Shown here piece after piece: positions 43,501 through 53,780 of a stretch of 64,000 nt of DNA (its first letter is position 1; each line of letters starts with the position of its first letter). Origin of the DNA: Schizochytrium sp. TIO01 (Eukaryota; Sar; Bigyra; Thraustochytrida; Thraustochytriidae); contig SMSO01000031.1 in assembly GCA_004764695.1 (NCBI GenBank), positions 5,885,261 through 5,949,260 on the forward strand. The letters are read 5' to 3'. The notes beneath the pieces were generated by a model. The model made no database searches. It saw nothing but the letters and a program-made list of their open reading frames with translations, and was not told where the DNA came from. Made by a program: the position numbers and the translations under genes.

Positions 43501-46500
43501 CTCCTTTTTTGGAACGCACAACCACAAATCAGCGGGAAGAAGACATTTTTAGTAAATGAAAATGAGGGAAAACTAGCAAGCCTGGAGCATGGAAAGGAGG
43601 AGGGGAAAGGAGAAGAAGATACTGTTGAAGGTGAAGAGAATGAAGGTGAATTTTTGGGCGATGTAGACAGGTTTGGAGAAGATCCTGCCTCTTATCTTTG
43701 GCGTGGGCTGCTTGAGCTTGGAGAACTAATTCCACCTAAGAAAGGGGGTAAAGATTCAAAAGCAAAGTCGAAAAAGAAGAAGGTGCGCAAAGCCAAGGAT
43801 GTGACTTCGAGACAGATAACTAATAAAGAGGCGCCTATTTGGTTTCGTGAGCTGGAGGAGCAACCTACACTTACAGGGGCGGACTTTAAGCGCATTCCAC
43901 CGACAACGTTATCTTTAGAAAAAGTTCACGGCATTTCTCATGGATTGAAAACCATTGTTTCAGTTAAAAACAATCGCACAGGTTGCTATGATATTATTTA
44001 CTCAGCCGGGGAGATTCTTGTCCTTCTCAGCCCTGAACACGGTAATGAACAGCTTCTTAACTTGGGCTCGCGCATCACCTGCATTGCCTCTTCTTCTGCA
44101 ACATCAGATCGACCTTTAGTTGCCGCAGGTACTATTTCTGGAGATGTTTTGATTGTGGATGTTGAGAATTTCGACATAATACTACACCTTACAGACGTTT
44201 CGCCAGAGCAGGGCGCGATCTGGGCTGTTGCACTCAGTCCATGTGGAGAATACCTTACGGCATGTGCTGGTGAAAGCCGGCGTGAGATTTTACTGTGGCT
44301 TTTAAAGAATACCATAAATGGGGAGCAAGCCCGATTAGTCCTTCCATCAATAGTTTCTACGGTCATTGGGTTAGAATTTAGGCGTAGTCGCAGCAGAGTA
44401 TGTTTTGTTTATGGAGAGGGCTTTATTGCGACGCTACAGATCGATAGAAATACACTCAAGCTTCATTCTCTGCTATCACTTCCTGATTCGGCAATCACTT
44501 GTGTTTCGGAGCTCCTCGATGAGTCTTCTGTTATCTTTGGTGACTCTGCGGGAACAATGCATTTCTGTAGACTTCAAGAGAATGATTTATCTGAACACAG
44601 TAGCAATGCCAAGGCTCACGCCAAAGCTATTACAGACATTAGCATCGTACAACTTACTGGCGAGATTGTGACAGTTGGTGCTGACGGGTTTTTAAAGCGC
44701 TGGCCTGCACCAGAATCAAACGCAGAGTTTCTAAATTTTACTCCGGGGCTGAAGGTTGATGCCGCTGCACTGACTTCCTGTCTTAAGAATACTCCTCTTA
44801 TTTACTGTGTTGCCTTAGCACCATTTGGGCTTGCAAATAAGAAAGCGCGCGCAATCATTTCTCTATCAATTGGTCAAATCCTGCAAATTGATCTCGAATC
44901 AGGCACAACAATGGGTTCGGGTCCTTTGACGCAAGGTTTAGGTGCACCATCTGGTGGATCCCATACTTCCCTTGGCTGTGCTGCAAACCATCCACAAAAC
45001 AGTCAAATTATGTGTATTGTGGGCAGCGATCGCTGGCTTACATTGTTTGATAATAAGTCATGTACACGAACTCCAATTGATGGAGCTGCTCGTAGTGTCT
45101 CGTGGCGCTCTGACGGAAAACACCTTGCCGTGGGCATGACTGGAAATTTTGTGCTAATATATGCTTTAAATGAGAAGATGGAGCTGAGCAAGGTCTTTGA
45201 GCAGGGTGATCTTGGAGGTGGAGGAGAAAAATCAAAGAAGGCAGGAGTAGTGCAAGTTCGCTTTAGTCAGGATAGTAGAGTTTTTGGTTATATTGCGGGC
45301 TCAAAGATCTACATTGTGCTCATTGATGAAAAGTCTGGCAAATATGAGCCTTTTGCAGAGCTCGGGGAAGGCGAAACCCCATTGCTTTCGTTTGAGTTTA
45401 CCCAGAACTCAAAATGTGTACGAGCAATCGACACCAATGGTGGCTTACATGAAATGGATATCCGGGCCCAGGCTGCGATGCGAGAGAAAAACAAGAGAAA
45501 GGCTGAGTGGGCTGAGCGAACAGTCCCAGCCGGAGCAGACCTGCGCGCCCTGTGGTTAGCTGATGAAACTACAGTAGTAACAAGGATGCAAGCGTTTCAT
45601 CAGAATTCGGAGGCGTATGTGGTCCTTGGGACTTCCCCTCATGTTTTGTATTCTGCACACTTACCTCTTCCGGGGCCAAATCCAATAGGCACCTTTCCAA
45701 GCTTCCCTGCAGGACCTCCAGGATCTGCCTTAACCTGTGTGAGCGTTAGCCCAGCTGCTCAACGCGTTGTGAGCATTGATGACATAACAGGGACTGTTCG
45801 CACATGGAGAATGGAGTTGCCACAGCAAGCTGCAGGACTGGAAATTGATTTATCTCCTGCTGTTCCTCTCGCCACAGAAGAGTCTGCAAAAGAACGTTAT
45901 CCAAATCAGAAGCAACAGCATCCAAAGTCTAGCATTGATGGCCATGCTATCGTCGAAATTGAAAACAAGGAAAATGACGATACAAACCTTGAAGAACTAA
46001 TTGCAATGCAATTTGCCGTAAGTTCAGACTGGCTCGATGCACATTTGCATCAATCATCATCTACACCTACAAGCGCTAAAGATTCATATGCAATTGCGCG
46101 AGAGGACATTGTAGGTGCTTCAAATGCTTTACGGCCATCACCAACACATGAACGTGGACAAATGTCGGGCTCGCCACAATCCAAGATGCTAATTGAACAC
46201 GTTTTCGGACGCTCAAGCATATGCGGGGGGCCTTTCTTTACTCGCGAAGGACATTTGGTGACCGCTGCTGCTCGCTTTGGTTTAAGAACCTCGACCTTAG
46301 GGGTTCGCCAACAGCTGCATATTCACGTCCCTATGCACCAAACAAGCTCTCTGTGTAAAACTACTGCTTTAGCACTGTGTGCTCGTGCTGGCATTGCAGC
46401 TGCAGCTGCTACAACTGACAGCGAATCAGAGTCTCTGATAAGGATTTGGCACACAGGAACGTGCTCGTCATCTTCAGTACAACTTGTGAAAGCGAAAGGA

Positions 46501-48198
46501 CAAATTCTTTCTCTAGCTTTTGATCAAGACGGGTTTCGATTGGCGAGTGTATTTTTATCAGATCAAGGGCTATTCAAATTGCAAATTTTTAGAGCACATG
46601 CAAATGCGGGAGCACAAGCAGAATGGAAAGATTCCAAACGGGAAACTATCGAACTATCTACTGCTATGCATCTTATAAATGCCAGCAACGTCCCTGTTTG
46701 GTGCTCTTTTATTGGGAAACGCTCAGTTGCAGTAGGTGGAGAGAGTTTTCTTTTTGTCATTCGTGACATACGAAAACGCGAGAGTGGAGGAATGGTTCAC
46801 TATATTGTACCTGCTCGACCTGAAGGAGCTCAAGAGACGCATCAAGCGGAAGTAGCATTTACGTGTGGCGCGGGATTGGCGAGTCCTGAAAGTGGGATTG
46901 TGGCCACAAACTGTGGCTCTTTGCTTGGATTTTCTCATGGAAAACGGTCACGGACTCTGAGCAAGGCCTGTGAAGTGGGAGCTTATATACGATCTGCATC
47001 AAGCTGCCCAAAGTCTGGATGTTTTGTCACAGGTGATAGCAGAGGCATGGTTCGAGTCATATCTCCCGCCTTGGAGCCAATGACCACTCTAAATCACACT
47101 CTTGATTTAACAACTTGTGGTTCACTACACGAAACACACAATCTCATTACCTCTGTTGATGTTGATGCAGACTGCACTCGAATTGTAGCTGGCTTGGCTA
47201 CTGGCGAGATTATTCTTGCCTCAACCCATACTGGATCCGTTTCCCTTATTGAAGCACCAAACTCCCCTGGGCTATCAGAAACACAAAGCTGGGCTCTTGC
47301 GATCAACCCACTTGTGTCTAAACAAGTATGCGTCGCTTCTGACGATGGCTTTGTTCGTGTCTGGGATCTTGAAACAAAAGAAATGCTTGTATGGGACAGA
47401 ATTGAAGAGGACTCTGTTCACGCTGCAATTCGTGCTGCGGCTTGGTCTCCAGATGGACTATCAATCGCCATTGGTTATGGCCGAGAAGAACACCTTTCCA
47501 ATCGTGCCAAAGCTGGCGCCTTTGCTATTCTGGATGCTTCAACTTTGGATATTATATTCCATGGACGCGATTCTAAAGAGTGGATTACTGATATCAAATT
47601 CTCGCCAAATGGAAGTCATCTTGCCCTGGCCTCGATGGATGGCTGCGTTTATATTTATGACGCACGAAATGGATTCAAGCTTAGTTTTGTATGCGAAAAG
47701 CTAAAACAGGGCGCCATTGCGATCGACTTTGCGAATTCTTCATTGTTTCTTCGTGCCACCACACTGTCCATGGAACATGTTGTATTTAATGCCTCCAGCG
47801 GAGAGCAAGTTGCAGATGAAGAGAAGACAAAGGATCAAGTCTGGTTGACTTCAACATGTCCTACAGCATGGGGATTTCAAGGCTTTGCGATGTCGAAGGC
47901 TTCTCCAAGTGATTTTCCAGAGCTCCCATCTTCAAACACTCGTGATGTTGACCTTAATTTAGCACTCTGTGGAGATGTTCAAGGGAATGTCCATTGGTCA
48001 AATTTCCCCTACTTATCGCTTCCACGTGGCAACGAAGCTGATCGTGTAAAGCGACAGCCTGCTCATGCTGGGCCAGTGATGCGTCTTGCTACAGTTTCTA
48101 TTAACAATGACAACTCGTCGAAAAGCAAAGAGAAATGGGCTCTTTCTCTTGGCTCTCGTGATGGAGCACTGATATTGTGGAAGGTTCAATCAAGGTAG
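40582..48198 (+). CDS. Giant EF-hand plus EMAP-like (EML) multi-WD40 protein
   Basis: 2538 residues without visible intron. The N-terminus starts MGIVNGK, a possible N-myristoylation site. A calcium sensor-like domain covers about residues 15-205, with one canonical EF-hand loop at 81-92 (DTDENGLIDALE) and a degenerate second at about 117. The rest consists of WD40 blades in about three EML-type modules. Each begins with a HELP-like segment: LEHALGFNQG (about 276), LEKVHGISHG (about 1113) and IEHVFGRSSI (about 1871). Repeats ending in IW/VW dipeptides follow (VVSCSADGVLKVWSHD, VCVASDDGFVRVWDLE). An acidic then Lys-rich linker lies at about 1000-1075. The layout matches EML5/EML6-type microtubule-binding proteins with an EF-hand head, often linked to cilia and cytoskeleton. 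A calcium-tuned microtubule role is inferred. Confidence 0.88.
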   Translation: MGIVNGKARVKDDFRDLQGLSEAGLGQLWVAFNELADGYALDADLWAAILWDARRVLTINVNDMSKDKFEQWCRDCFNVVDTDENGLIDALEALGIICAISSASNMAKLQFAFTLYDFDAREALALDELALLLRTTCTGLVKICSDANIRKPAESIIERIAQNAFKFENINSSARIPREAYEKYFISACLEVESWLAFFNPAIGNGMVASERPSSSLSQTKPQEARGVEQTKLTKKQMAKRRPRYWETHIVDLEPSESMSLRHDESLPAPVDVNLEHALGFNQGVGIVFVAQEDTPVLHHLKQSVENSTHIGDQSETPEVSQRSVFACGNIVVVSSIDEPSNSTLKQTFYQGHSSLVTAIASNNLNLVASAGKNELHVWNSTNCELKVKLAISGLMKAPSHIQFAAKNQLIACGAAIAPASGFNIAIFQYETSPVHVFSESLPDVVRVSGIASATPHLFGLSCIGLGTPIVFERIANISWHKQNAIATGDLGSNVLRRSSDLTAITSLVPDYIGSDENVQKISCFYTGSTSGDLVEWVGRTVNRHIVSAHNSEITALTSAGKNQRVVSCSADGVLKVWSHDFTSAIHELSLQRCVLNLCFSQTSSSILAELEHKSDISRKSSDSRRVLTDLVNLDLQVDSPSAEVHMKTIMPSFSFGIVQVLGTNSEICCLRAGGLFRGPAGSSGSLVPLRPALKDQTKLTSGFDVTKCGKLLAIAQPGAVLLYAYREKKGDAGLVATLSDFREHWPASIKFSPDSQTLIVVLEGDGTAYVYDVGELRIQLERANLAAKNQNFSDLLLCRGKVSPDNVSLVTSVNIDFTEDTRFARIGYTGLNVTSYIDVRAASPVADIAQLKDQFWSSATCTYGWGVHGAWADIEGKHDVCAACVLRPPSVTNSNTAPLLCAGIHTGEIEIRRWPCMTRKRAKKMTTSIKAHSQPITQLIALPQVKRDVEEAVAQSELSSASFASYDSNAGSLLFWNAQPQISGKKTFLVNENEGKLASLEHGKEEGKGEEDTVEGEENEGEFLGDVDRFGEDPASYLWRGLLELGELIPPKKGGKDSKAKSKKKKVRKAKDVTSRQITNKEAPIWFRELEEQPTLTGADFKRIPPTTLSLEKVHGISHGLKTIVSVKNNRTGCYDIIYSAGEILVLLSPEHGNEQLLNLGSRITCIASSSATSDRPLVAAGTISGDVLIVDVENFDIILHLTDVSPEQGAIWAVALSPCGEYLTACAGESRREILLWLLKNTINGEQARLVLPSIVSTVIGLEFRRSRSRVCFVYGEGFIATLQIDRNTLKLHSLLSLPDSAITCVSELLDESSVIFGDSAGTMHFCRLQENDLSEHSSNAKAHAKAITDISIVQLTGEIVTVGADGFLKRWPAPESNAEFLNFTPGLKVDAAALTSCLKNTPLIYCVALAPFGLANKKARAIISLSIGQILQIDLESGTTMGSGPLTQGLGAPSGGSHTSLGCAANHPQNSQIMCIVGSDRWLTLFDNKSCTRTPIDGAARSVSWRSDGKHLAVGMTGNFVLIYALNEKMELSKVFEQGDLGGGGEKSKKAGVVQVRFSQDSRVFGYIAGSKIYIVLIDEKSGKYEPFAELGEGETPLLSFEFTQNSKCVRAIDTNGGLHEMDIRAQAAMREKNKRKAEWAERTVPAGADLRALWLADETTVVTRMQAFHQNSEAYVVLGTSPHVLYSAHLPLPGPNPIGTFPSFPAGPPGSALTCVSVSPAAQRVVSIDDITGTVRTWRMELPQQAAGLEIDLSPAVPLATEESAKERYPNQKQQHPKSSIDGHAIVEIENKENDDTNLEELIAMQFAVSSDWLDAHLHQSSSTPTSAKDSYAIAREDIVGASNALRPSPTHERGQMSGSPQSKMLIEHVFGRSSICGGPFFTREGHLVTAAARFGLRTSTLGVRQQLHIHVPMHQTSSLCKTTALALCARAGIAAAAATTDSESESLIRIWHTGTCSSSSVQLVKAKGQILSLAFDQDGFRLASVFLSDQGLFKLQIFRAHANAGAQAEWKDSKRETIELSTAMHLINASNVPVWCSFIGKRSVAVGGESFLFVIRDIRKRESGGMVHYIVPARPEGAQETHQAEVAFTCGAGLASPESGIVATNCGSLLGFSHGKRSRTLSKACEVGAYIRSASSCPKSGCFVTGDSRGMVRVISPALEPMTTLNHTLDLTTCGSLHETHNLITSVDVDADCTRIVAGLATGEIILASTHTGSVSLIEAPNSPGLSETQSWALAINPLVSKQVCVASDDGFVRVWDLETKEMLVWDRIEEDSVHAAIRAAAWSPDGLSIAIGYGREEHLSNRAKAGAFAILDASTLDIIFHGRDSKEWITDIKFSPNGSHLALASMDGCVYIYDARNGFKLSFVCEKLKQGAIAIDFANSSLFLRATTLSMEHVVFNASSGEQVADEEKTKDQVWLTSTCPTAWGFQGFAMSKASPSDFPELPSSNTRDVDLNLALCGDVQGNVHWSNFPYLSLPRGNEADRVKRQPAHAGPVMRLATVSINNDNSSKSKEKWALSLGSRDGALILWKVQSR

Positions 48199-48727
48199 TA
48201 AACAATACTGACATTTGAAAAAAGAAAAATGTGTCAATTGATTCCGTAGGTTAAATTCTTGCTTGATTGAATATTTCCATTTTAAAAGGATTCACGCGTG
48301 CTATCCTTCAGTTCTGAGGAGACTTTTACAATTCAACAAATTGACCTGGATATTTTGGGTTTCTTCTTTGGAAACGAATTATGATTCCCCAATCAAAGAG
48401 TTTGATGTCTGCTAATAACATTATACAAAGAGATAGGGTTGCGACGTAAAAGTCTCGACAATGTGAAGATGAATCATACGAAACATTACAACAAGCAAAA
48501 TAAATACAGAACTTTGTCTAGGTATTATCGGGACAAATAGAAAATTGAAGCAGGCGAAGGATTTTAATGCAGTTGACAGTCCCAAAGGTACCTCTTGTGA
48601 TGTTAACTAATATGACAATTTTGCACAGGTTGAGGGAAAAGAAACCTTGTTCGACGAGCGCTATAGCACGTAGATTCAATTCTATTTCATTCAAAGTACT
48701 GGAAGTTATTTTTGTTTTGTTAATTCT
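48199..48727. other. Convergent 3' region between EML-like gene and RPC1
   Basis: AT-rich, no supported coding frame. Presumed 3' untranslated sequence of both genes. Confidence 0.5.
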
Positions 48728-51700
48728 TTAAAAATCTAGCAAGGTTCGTTCACGAACTTCAAGAGGGTTAAGCTTAGAGGTAGCGTTGGTGTCGCCGGTT
48801 GTTGACGATTTATCCCAGGTACCGATCAGCTTAAACATACCCGTACCGAGCGGGATGGGAGTTCCCATGATGATACACTCTGAGACGCCATTAATGTCAT
48901 CCTTGCGCGAATGCGCTGCAGCGTCGAACAAATGATCTGCCGTCTTTTCAAAAGAGGCAAGCATGAGAACAGACTCTTTCATTTTAGCAATACCAAAACG
49001 AGTAATACCCAGAATCGAACCACGATAAGACATAACATCGGCAAGAAGCATAAGGTGGCGTTTATCAATCGCAAGACCGTAACGGCCGAAAATGTAAGCA
49101 ACCTCACGCTGTACAAGCTCACGGGCCGCCTCGATACCAAGCACATCTTCCATTTCCATGACATGGTTGGTGGTTGTTCTGGTACCATCGACACCAGGTG
49201 TTGCAAGAACATTTTGCAAACCCAGACCTTCAACAAGGATTTCGTAGCGTTTGTTGTCGTCCTCTTCGTGGTTAACAACAGCACGGTGAACAGAAGAAAT
49301 TCCATTCACAATAACATTGCGAAGAGCCCGTTTCATTGACTGCATATTGAAAACAAGAGGAAGATCCTCACGCACCTGATAGTCAATACTATCTTTGCCA
49401 GCTGAGTCAACAGTTGCCGCAGTAGTACGGCCTGCAGCAATACGATGCTTGCTGTCCACGACAACGCGAACGTAGTCAACACCAGCATGTACTTGAGTTT
49501 GCTGAGTCTTTGTTCCATCACGGAGTCGGATAGACTTGCATTCGGTGATAGCTCTCTTGACTGATGCTGGGCTTATATCCAAATGAAGTCGGCGAATGCC
49601 CTCTGATGCAAGCTTGACCTTGATTGCACACTCGTCAGGTGTGTATTGTTCTTCGAAGTACTCAGCAATATCACCAAGACGAGTGGATTCAATACGGCCT
49701 TGAACAACACGAGCAACACGCTCGTCGTCATCTTTTGATAGCTTAACCGTGATAATTGGCGTACTGATATTTTTGGAAGCGTTGATAATCTCCTTGATAC
49801 GCGGCACACCAAGCGTAACGTTCATACTTGCAACACCGGCAAAGTGGAAGGTTTTGAGAGTCATCTGAGTACCGGGTTCACCCAATGATTGAGCACCAAT
49901 GGCGCCAACAGCTTCACCGGGCTCGGTCATGGCCTTCATAAAGCGCTGCACAGCAGATTTCATCATAGCATGCACCTGAGTTTCGGTGGTACGGCAAAGC
50001 TTATTAAGACACAAGAGCATCTCCTCGCGAGAGGGTTCAGCCTTAAGATCCGACATTGACCTGTTACCACAGGTGGCAACATAGGCATGGACATCTTCAT
50101 CGCGGCTAAGCGGGAAAGAGGAACCAAAACTCTCTACAATAGTCTCATTCAGACCAAGGTAGTCACAAGTCTTTTTCAATCTGGTAGCAATGGATTCGAT
50201 TGCGTCGTGCATCTCACGCACAAAAAAGGTGACTCCAGAGTTCGACTCACTGAATTGACTGGCAGCGCCAGCGTCACGTTCGGCACCCGTGGTACGCAAA
50301 ACTTGGGTCCAATTCTTGTACATACGTTCACGCACAGCCCGAAGACCAGCTGGGGTCAAAGCAGGCTCTTCACGGCATGGCTGCGTGGGTTTGATATGTT
50401 GCTCAAGACGTTTCCAGTTCACTGGACGGTCACCCTTTTCCATGCATGCTGGGTTGAGGCCGTCATCACCATAGTTGAACTGCACAACACCATTCATGGC
50501 GTTACGAACAGTACCATCGTAAGCAACACTGAGATCTTCGAGTGCTTTCATTAAACGGCGAGCCATGTAGCCAGTCTCGGCAGTTTTCACAGCTGTATCA
50601 ACGAGACCCTCACGGCCACCCATGGTGTGAAAGAAAAACTCTGGAGCAGTGAGACCACTATAAAACGAGTTCTTTACGAAACCACGCGAGTTCGCTCCTT
50701 TGGTGTTCTCATGGAAGTGGGGAAGGGTGCGGCGCACGAAGCCGTAAGGAATACGCTTGCCGCCAACGATTTGCTGACCGACACAGACCATCATCTGACA
50801 AATGTTCAATGGAGAACCCTTTGAACCACAGGTTGCCATGATAAAGGGCTTGTTATGGTGAGGGAGTGTTTGCATGCAGACTTTACCAGCTGTGTCACGC
50901 ACACGTGACAGAACACCAGATACATCAGCCTCCAGAGACTCCTCCATATTACAGCCAGGTTTGGTGATCAAAGTTCTGTTGTCAAACTGCTTAATAAGCT
51001 CGCGACACTTGTCCTCACCGGCCTCAATTTCCTCGACCTTGGCCTTGAGAAGTTCTGGTCCAGGAGTGACATCCTCGAGACCGATTGTAAAGCCCTGGTT
51101 TGTGAGCCAGCGAGTGCAAACTTTAGTCATACGGTTCATAACGTGAGCAGCTTCCATGGGCGAATGGTCGCGAACAAGGACGTAAATGAGGCCAGACTTG
51201 CTTCCACCAAGCACACCTTTACCAATGGTACCACAAATGAGCTCAGAGTTACGGAAAATGACATACCCCTCGTTAGGGCACATGCAGGGGCCATCAGTTT
51301 CGTTACCGGCATACGCACGCTCAGGAGTTTCGAGGTTTACCATCACATCTCGCTCACCACGAGCGAGATTTTGGGTGCGAGGGCGCAAAAGCACAGACCA
51401 CACTTGCTTACCTGTCCACAGCGGCACAGGTTTAAGGATAGACGGCATGGGAATATCGACGTGCTCCAATCCATTGCCAATTGTTGTCACAGCTTGGAGG
51501 AACTGCTCGCGAGTAAGGAAGATGTTGCGACGAGTCATGAGGAAGGATGCTGTAATGAAATCTTGAGTTGCCGTAATCAAAGGTTCACCATTACGAGGTG
51601 TAATAAGGTTGTGGTGAACACCCATCAGCATGGTTGCCTCGGCGCGGGCCTCGTCAGTCTGCGGAACGTGCAAATTCATTTCATCACCATCAAAATCAGC

Positions 51701-53344
51701 GTTATAGGGGGCGCATGCACACTCATTGAAGCGCAGCGAGCGGCCCTCCAAAACCTTGACACGGTGACTCATGATGGACATTTTATGGAGCGAAGGCTGG
51801 CGGTTGAAAAGGACAATGTCATCGTCATTAAGGTGGCGTTCGACCATATCACCAACTCGAAGTTCCCGGGCCAAAGCATCGCGGTTACGGACATATGCCA
51901 AGTTCTTCTTTGTTCTTTGGTCATTGTCCATGAGCGCAGCTGCGTTGCAAGGTGCAGACATGAGTCCCGCACTAGTCCCATTAGCATCATCTTCAAGCAT
52001 ACGAACACTATTAGCACCCGGGTGAACCTCTGGACCATTGCGAATGGCAGCACGTAGACGCTCGATATTGTAGTCGTTCACAGTTTCTGGAAAGGTAAGC
52101 TTGACAGCCATCCGCTTGGGCACACCAACCTGGTGGATTTCGAGGTTAGGATCGGGGGAAATCACAGTACGGCCTGAAAAGTCAACACGTTTACCGGAAA
52201 GATTACCACGAAAGCGACCCTGTTTACCTTTGAGGCGCTGCACAAGACCGCGAATGACCTTTTGATCCCTGCGCACCTGGGCGGGGAATCCTGAGAGTTC
52301 ACCATTGAAGAACTGACTGGTAAACATCTGGAGACGATTCCAAATCTCATACACCTTCTTCATCTTTCCACCAGAGTTCCACACGATAGCCAGCTCATTG
52401 TTGCAGTCGATAATTTCCTGGAGCTTGCCCGTAAGATCATCTTCATTCGTGCCCTGGGTATCCACCTTGGCCGAAGGACGAATTGCCACTGGGGGCACCA
52501 TCATGTGCGTGAGGATCATATTTTCGGGACGTGAGTGCGCAGCGCTAGCCCAAAGAAGCGGGAGATCCTCGTCGCGGATCTTGCGAAAGAGTTCCAAAAC
52601 AAAGAGTGGGGTGAGCGCCTCTTGAACTTTGTCCACTGAGCTCTCGTCAAGCTCAGTGGACGTACGGTCTGACATAGCAGTATGGAACTGGTGATGGCGT
52701 GCCAAGACATCAATTTCTGAATCTTTGAAGTCTTTGACCTTGTATTTCTCGTGAATGAGCTTAATTGTGTCGGCGCCGGTGACCTTTTTCACTGTGCCAT
52801 TAAAGTCATTGCACTCAGGGCAGCGACGCATCTTCTTACACGCTTCAATAATCTTCTTGCGCATGTTAGCTTTCTGGATGCTATCAGCAGATGAGCGTTG
52901 CATGAGCTGTAGAAACTTGAGTTTGTCGGCACGGTTGAGAAGAATGTTGGCACAGTTCTTGCAAATGGTTTGCAGTACAGACTGAATTGCCTTGTAATAA
53001 CCAATGTGGAAAACAGGCAAGGTAAGCTCGACATGACCAAAGTGACCTGTGCATTCTTTAAGGTTTTTGTTGCATGTTTTGCAGGTAAGAAGTTTGTCTG
53101 ACACACCAAGACGGGGATCGAGGCATCCATATTCAACTGGTTCCCTTGTTTGCATGTCATAAAGCTTGTTGTTGGACACGCGAAGCTCGGAGCCTTGCAT
53201 CATCTCTAGACCAGAAAGCATTGCGAATTGGATTTCACGAATGCGCTTTGGTTTTTCTCTACTCTGTCCATCGCCATCGTTGAGTGTAAGCTTATTCATG
53301 CGCCGGTCCAGCATGGCCAATGGGCCTCCTCCGTTGCTCTCCAT
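48728..53344 (-). CDS. POLR3A: DNA-directed RNA polymerase III largest subunit (RPC1)
   Basis: 1538 residues, somewhat longer than the roughly 1390-1460 common in the family. The N-terminal clamp zinc motif (CKTCNKNLKECTGHFGH, about 88-105) and ICKNCANIL follow Pol III-type IREIQFAMLSGLEMMQGSEL. The catalytic aspartates are in NADFDGDEMN at 548-557, and the trigger-loop/bridge region reads EPGEAVGAIGAQSLGEPGTQ. GRTVISPDPNL, YNIERLRAAI and NRQPSLHKMSIMSH are all conserved. The C-terminus shows no heptad CTD, consistent with Pol III rather than Pol II. The enzyme transcribes tRNA, 5S rRNA and U6. Insertions near residues 775-790 and 1000-1040 may explain the extra length. No intron. The 5' side is GC-rich and carries an AGTC repeat about 105 bases before the ATG. 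Confidence 0.96.
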   Translation of the reverse strand: MESNGGGPLAMLDRRMNKLTLNDGDGQSREKPKRIREIQFAMLSGLEMMQGSELRVSNNKLYDMQTREPVEYGCLDPRLGVSDKLLTCKTCNKNLKECTGHFGHVELTLPVFHIGYYKAIQSVLQTICKNCANILLNRADKLKFLQLMQRSSADSIQKANMRKKIIEACKKMRRCPECNDFNGTVKKVTGADTIKLIHEKYKVKDFKDSEIDVLARHHQFHTAMSDRTSTELDESSVDKVQEALTPLFVLELFRKIRDEDLPLLWASAAHSRPENMILTHMMVPPVAIRPSAKVDTQGTNEDDLTGKLQEIIDCNNELAIVWNSGGKMKKVYEIWNRLQMFTSQFFNGELSGFPAQVRRDQKVIRGLVQRLKGKQGRFRGNLSGKRVDFSGRTVISPDPNLEIHQVGVPKRMAVKLTFPETVNDYNIERLRAAIRNGPEVHPGANSVRMLEDDANGTSAGLMSAPCNAAALMDNDQRTKKNLAYVRNRDALARELRVGDMVERHLNDDDIVLFNRQPSLHKMSIMSHRVKVLEGRSLRFNECACAPYNADFDGDEMNLHVPQTDEARAEATMLMGVHHNLITPRNGEPLITATQDFITASFLMTRRNIFLTREQFLQAVTTIGNGLEHVDIPMPSILKPVPLWTGKQVWSVLLRPRTQNLARGERDVMVNLETPERAYAGNETDGPCMCPNEGYVIFRNSELICGTIGKGVLGGSKSGLIYVLVRDHSPMEAAHVMNRMTKVCTRWLTNQGFTIGLEDVTPGPELLKAKVEEIEAGEDKCRELIKQFDNRTLITKPGCNMEESLEADVSGVLSRVRDTAGKVCMQTLPHHNKPFIMATCGSKGSPLNICQMMVCVGQQIVGGKRIPYGFVRRTLPHFHENTKGANSRGFVKNSFYSGLTAPEFFFHTMGGREGLVDTAVKTAETGYMARRLMKALEDLSVAYDGTVRNAMNGVVQFNYGDDGLNPACMEKGDRPVNWKRLEQHIKPTQPCREEPALTPAGLRAVRERMYKNWTQVLRTTGAERDAGAASQFSESNSGVTFFVREMHDAIESIATRLKKTCDYLGLNETIVESFGSSFPLSRDEDVHAYVATCGNRSMSDLKAEPSREEMLLCLNKLCRTTETQVHAMMKSAVQRFMKAMTEPGEAVGAIGAQSLGEPGTQMTLKTFHFAGVASMNVTLGVPRIKEIINASKNISTPIITVKLSKDDDERVARVVQGRIESTRLGDIAEYFEEQYTPDECAIKVKLASEGIRRLHLDISPASVKRAITECKSIRLRDGTKTQQTQVHAGVDYVRVVVDSKHRIAAGRTTAATVDSAGKDSIDYQVREDLPLVFNMQSMKRALRNVIVNGISSVHRAVVNHEEDDNKRYEILVEGLGLQNVLATPGVDGTRTTTNHVMEMEDVLGIEAARELVQREVAYIFGRYGLAIDKRHLMLLADVMSYRGSILGITRFGIAKMKESVLMLASFEKTADHLFDAAAHSRKDDINGVSECIIMGTPIPLGTGMFKLIGTWDKSSTTGDTNATSKLNPLEVRERTLLDF

Positions 53345-53448
53345 TTTTGCCTCTTCGTTTGTGGTCTTGCCAGGAGCCCTTTACTATTCTTCTGATCAGA
53401 CTTGCGAGGTATGCTCAGTCTCCTCAGCCGCAACAGATCTCGCTCGCT

Positions 53449-53477
53449 CAGTCAGTCAGTTAGTCAGTCAGTCAGTT
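53449..53477. repeat. (AGTC)n tetranucleotide tract in RPC1 leader
   Basis: About seven AGTC copies with one TTAGTC variant, about 105 bases upstream of the RPC1 start on the minus strand. Confidence 0.9.
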
Positions 53478-53780
53478 AACCCACGTGTACCGCCCTTGAT
53501 CAGACAAACAAAGCACGCCAGTTTGAGTTGATTGAGTCCACCAACAGCCGCCACCACAGACCAAACCACAACAAACAACCCACGAAGAACGAAGCGAGTA
53601 AGCAAGCAAAAAGCCAAGAGGGACCTGCCAAGAGGTCTCAGGCCTCTCCGCTAAGAGAGAATGACAGAAGAGAAGGTGCCCTCCTCCCCACCTGGCTCCG
53701 CACTCTGCGGTTGCCAAGGCAGGCTCGCGAGAAGAGGACGCTCGCGAGGTCGCTTTGCTTATCTCTGTTTCTCTCTTCTC

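Noticed and set aside
51143-52057. 304-codon frame antisense to RPC1
   Set aside because: Shadow of a strongly conserved coding sequence on the other strand.
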